In this document: positions 4,953 through 5,016 of the stretch, piece by piece
How positions within the stretch are numbered: the first letter of the stretch is position 1
How the letters are laid out: each line of letters begins with the position of its first letter
DNA from: Clostridiales bacterium
GTDB taxonomy: Bacteria; Bacillota; Clostridia; Tissierellales; Sedimentibacteraceae
DNA length: 5,016 nucleotides
Direction of reading: 5' to 3'
NCBI GenBank assembly: GCA_003487955.1
Contig: DNNJ01000393.1
Location: 1-5,016 of the forward strand
Program-made: the position numbers and the translations under genes
Notes under the pieces: generated by a model
What the model saw: only the letters and a program-made list of their open reading frames with translations
Told to the model about the DNA's origin: nothing
Databases searched by the model: none

Positions 4953-5016
4953 GCGTAAAAAACTGAACACCTGTACCTCAGGAAATATCTGAGGTGCCTC
5001 ATTGAATGGGGCGTAT
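4590..5016 (+). mobile_element. 3' part of an IS21-type element running off the window
   Basis: This contains the istB fragment and the following non-coding stretch with GTACCTCAGG, CTGAGGTGCCTCA and GAATGGGGCG. Short GGCTCA/CCGGAATG-type repeats after istB are common in clostridial IS21 relatives, so this is probably the region leading to the right end. A perfect inverted repeat ACCTCAG/CTGAGGT (4975-4981 with 4989-4995) lies in it. The tip is beyond the window. Confidence 0.5.

Overview
The window comes from a low-GC, endospore-forming Firmicute, most likely an anaerobic member of the Clostridia. The evidence is AT-rich DNA with strong AGGAGG-type ribosome sites, a SpoVB-type flippase, an AgrD-like tail of the clostridial kind (AYEPEIP), and clostridial-looking IS3 and IS21 transposases. 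The genus cannot be fixed from this sequence alone. The stretch is accessory and heavily reworked: two good full-length genes and one small peptide gene sit among pieces of at least three insertion sequences and a wrecked quorum-sensing operon.

Layout. (1) 1-~190: the 3' end of an IS3-family element with the transposase C-terminus. (2) ~231-663: remains of agrB and agrD. AgrB has in-frame stops and a frame disruption. AgrD keeps an excellent ribosome site but has an amber codon exactly where the ring-closing Cys/Ser of the autoinducer should lie, and a second stop in the tail. (3) 666-1391: an intact LytTR-family response regulator (AgrA-like), followed by a clear hairpin terminator. No AgrC-type kinase is present. 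(4) ~1470-2173: two truncated IS elements fused tail to tail, the 5' part of an IS3/IS150-type element (+) and the istA end of an IS21-type element (-). (5) 2174-2340: a spacer with a possible relic of an IS110-type transposase and a candidate promoter. (6) 2356-2547: a 63-residue peptide with ten cysteines, nine of them in strict CXXX periodicity, which looks like the precursor of a ribosomally made, modified peptide. (7) 2687-2734: a long symmetric hairpin, then a promoter at 2784-2811. (8) 2880-4427: a polytopic SpoVB/MurJ-like flippase, best started at TTG 2880. (9) ~4590-5016: an istB fragment and probable right end of an IS21-type element.

How the parts relate. The Agr remnants and the regulator belonged to one peptide-signalling operon, of which only the regulator is now intact; the IS3 end lies where the N-terminal, catalytic half of AgrB should be. 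The Cys-rich peptide and the flippase lie between two IS21 fragments that point outward, away from each other. The peptide's modifying enzymes are not in the window. The flippase appears to have its own promoter, so a functional link to the peptide is not shown. The most interesting objects are the CXXX peptide and the amber-interrupted AgrD.
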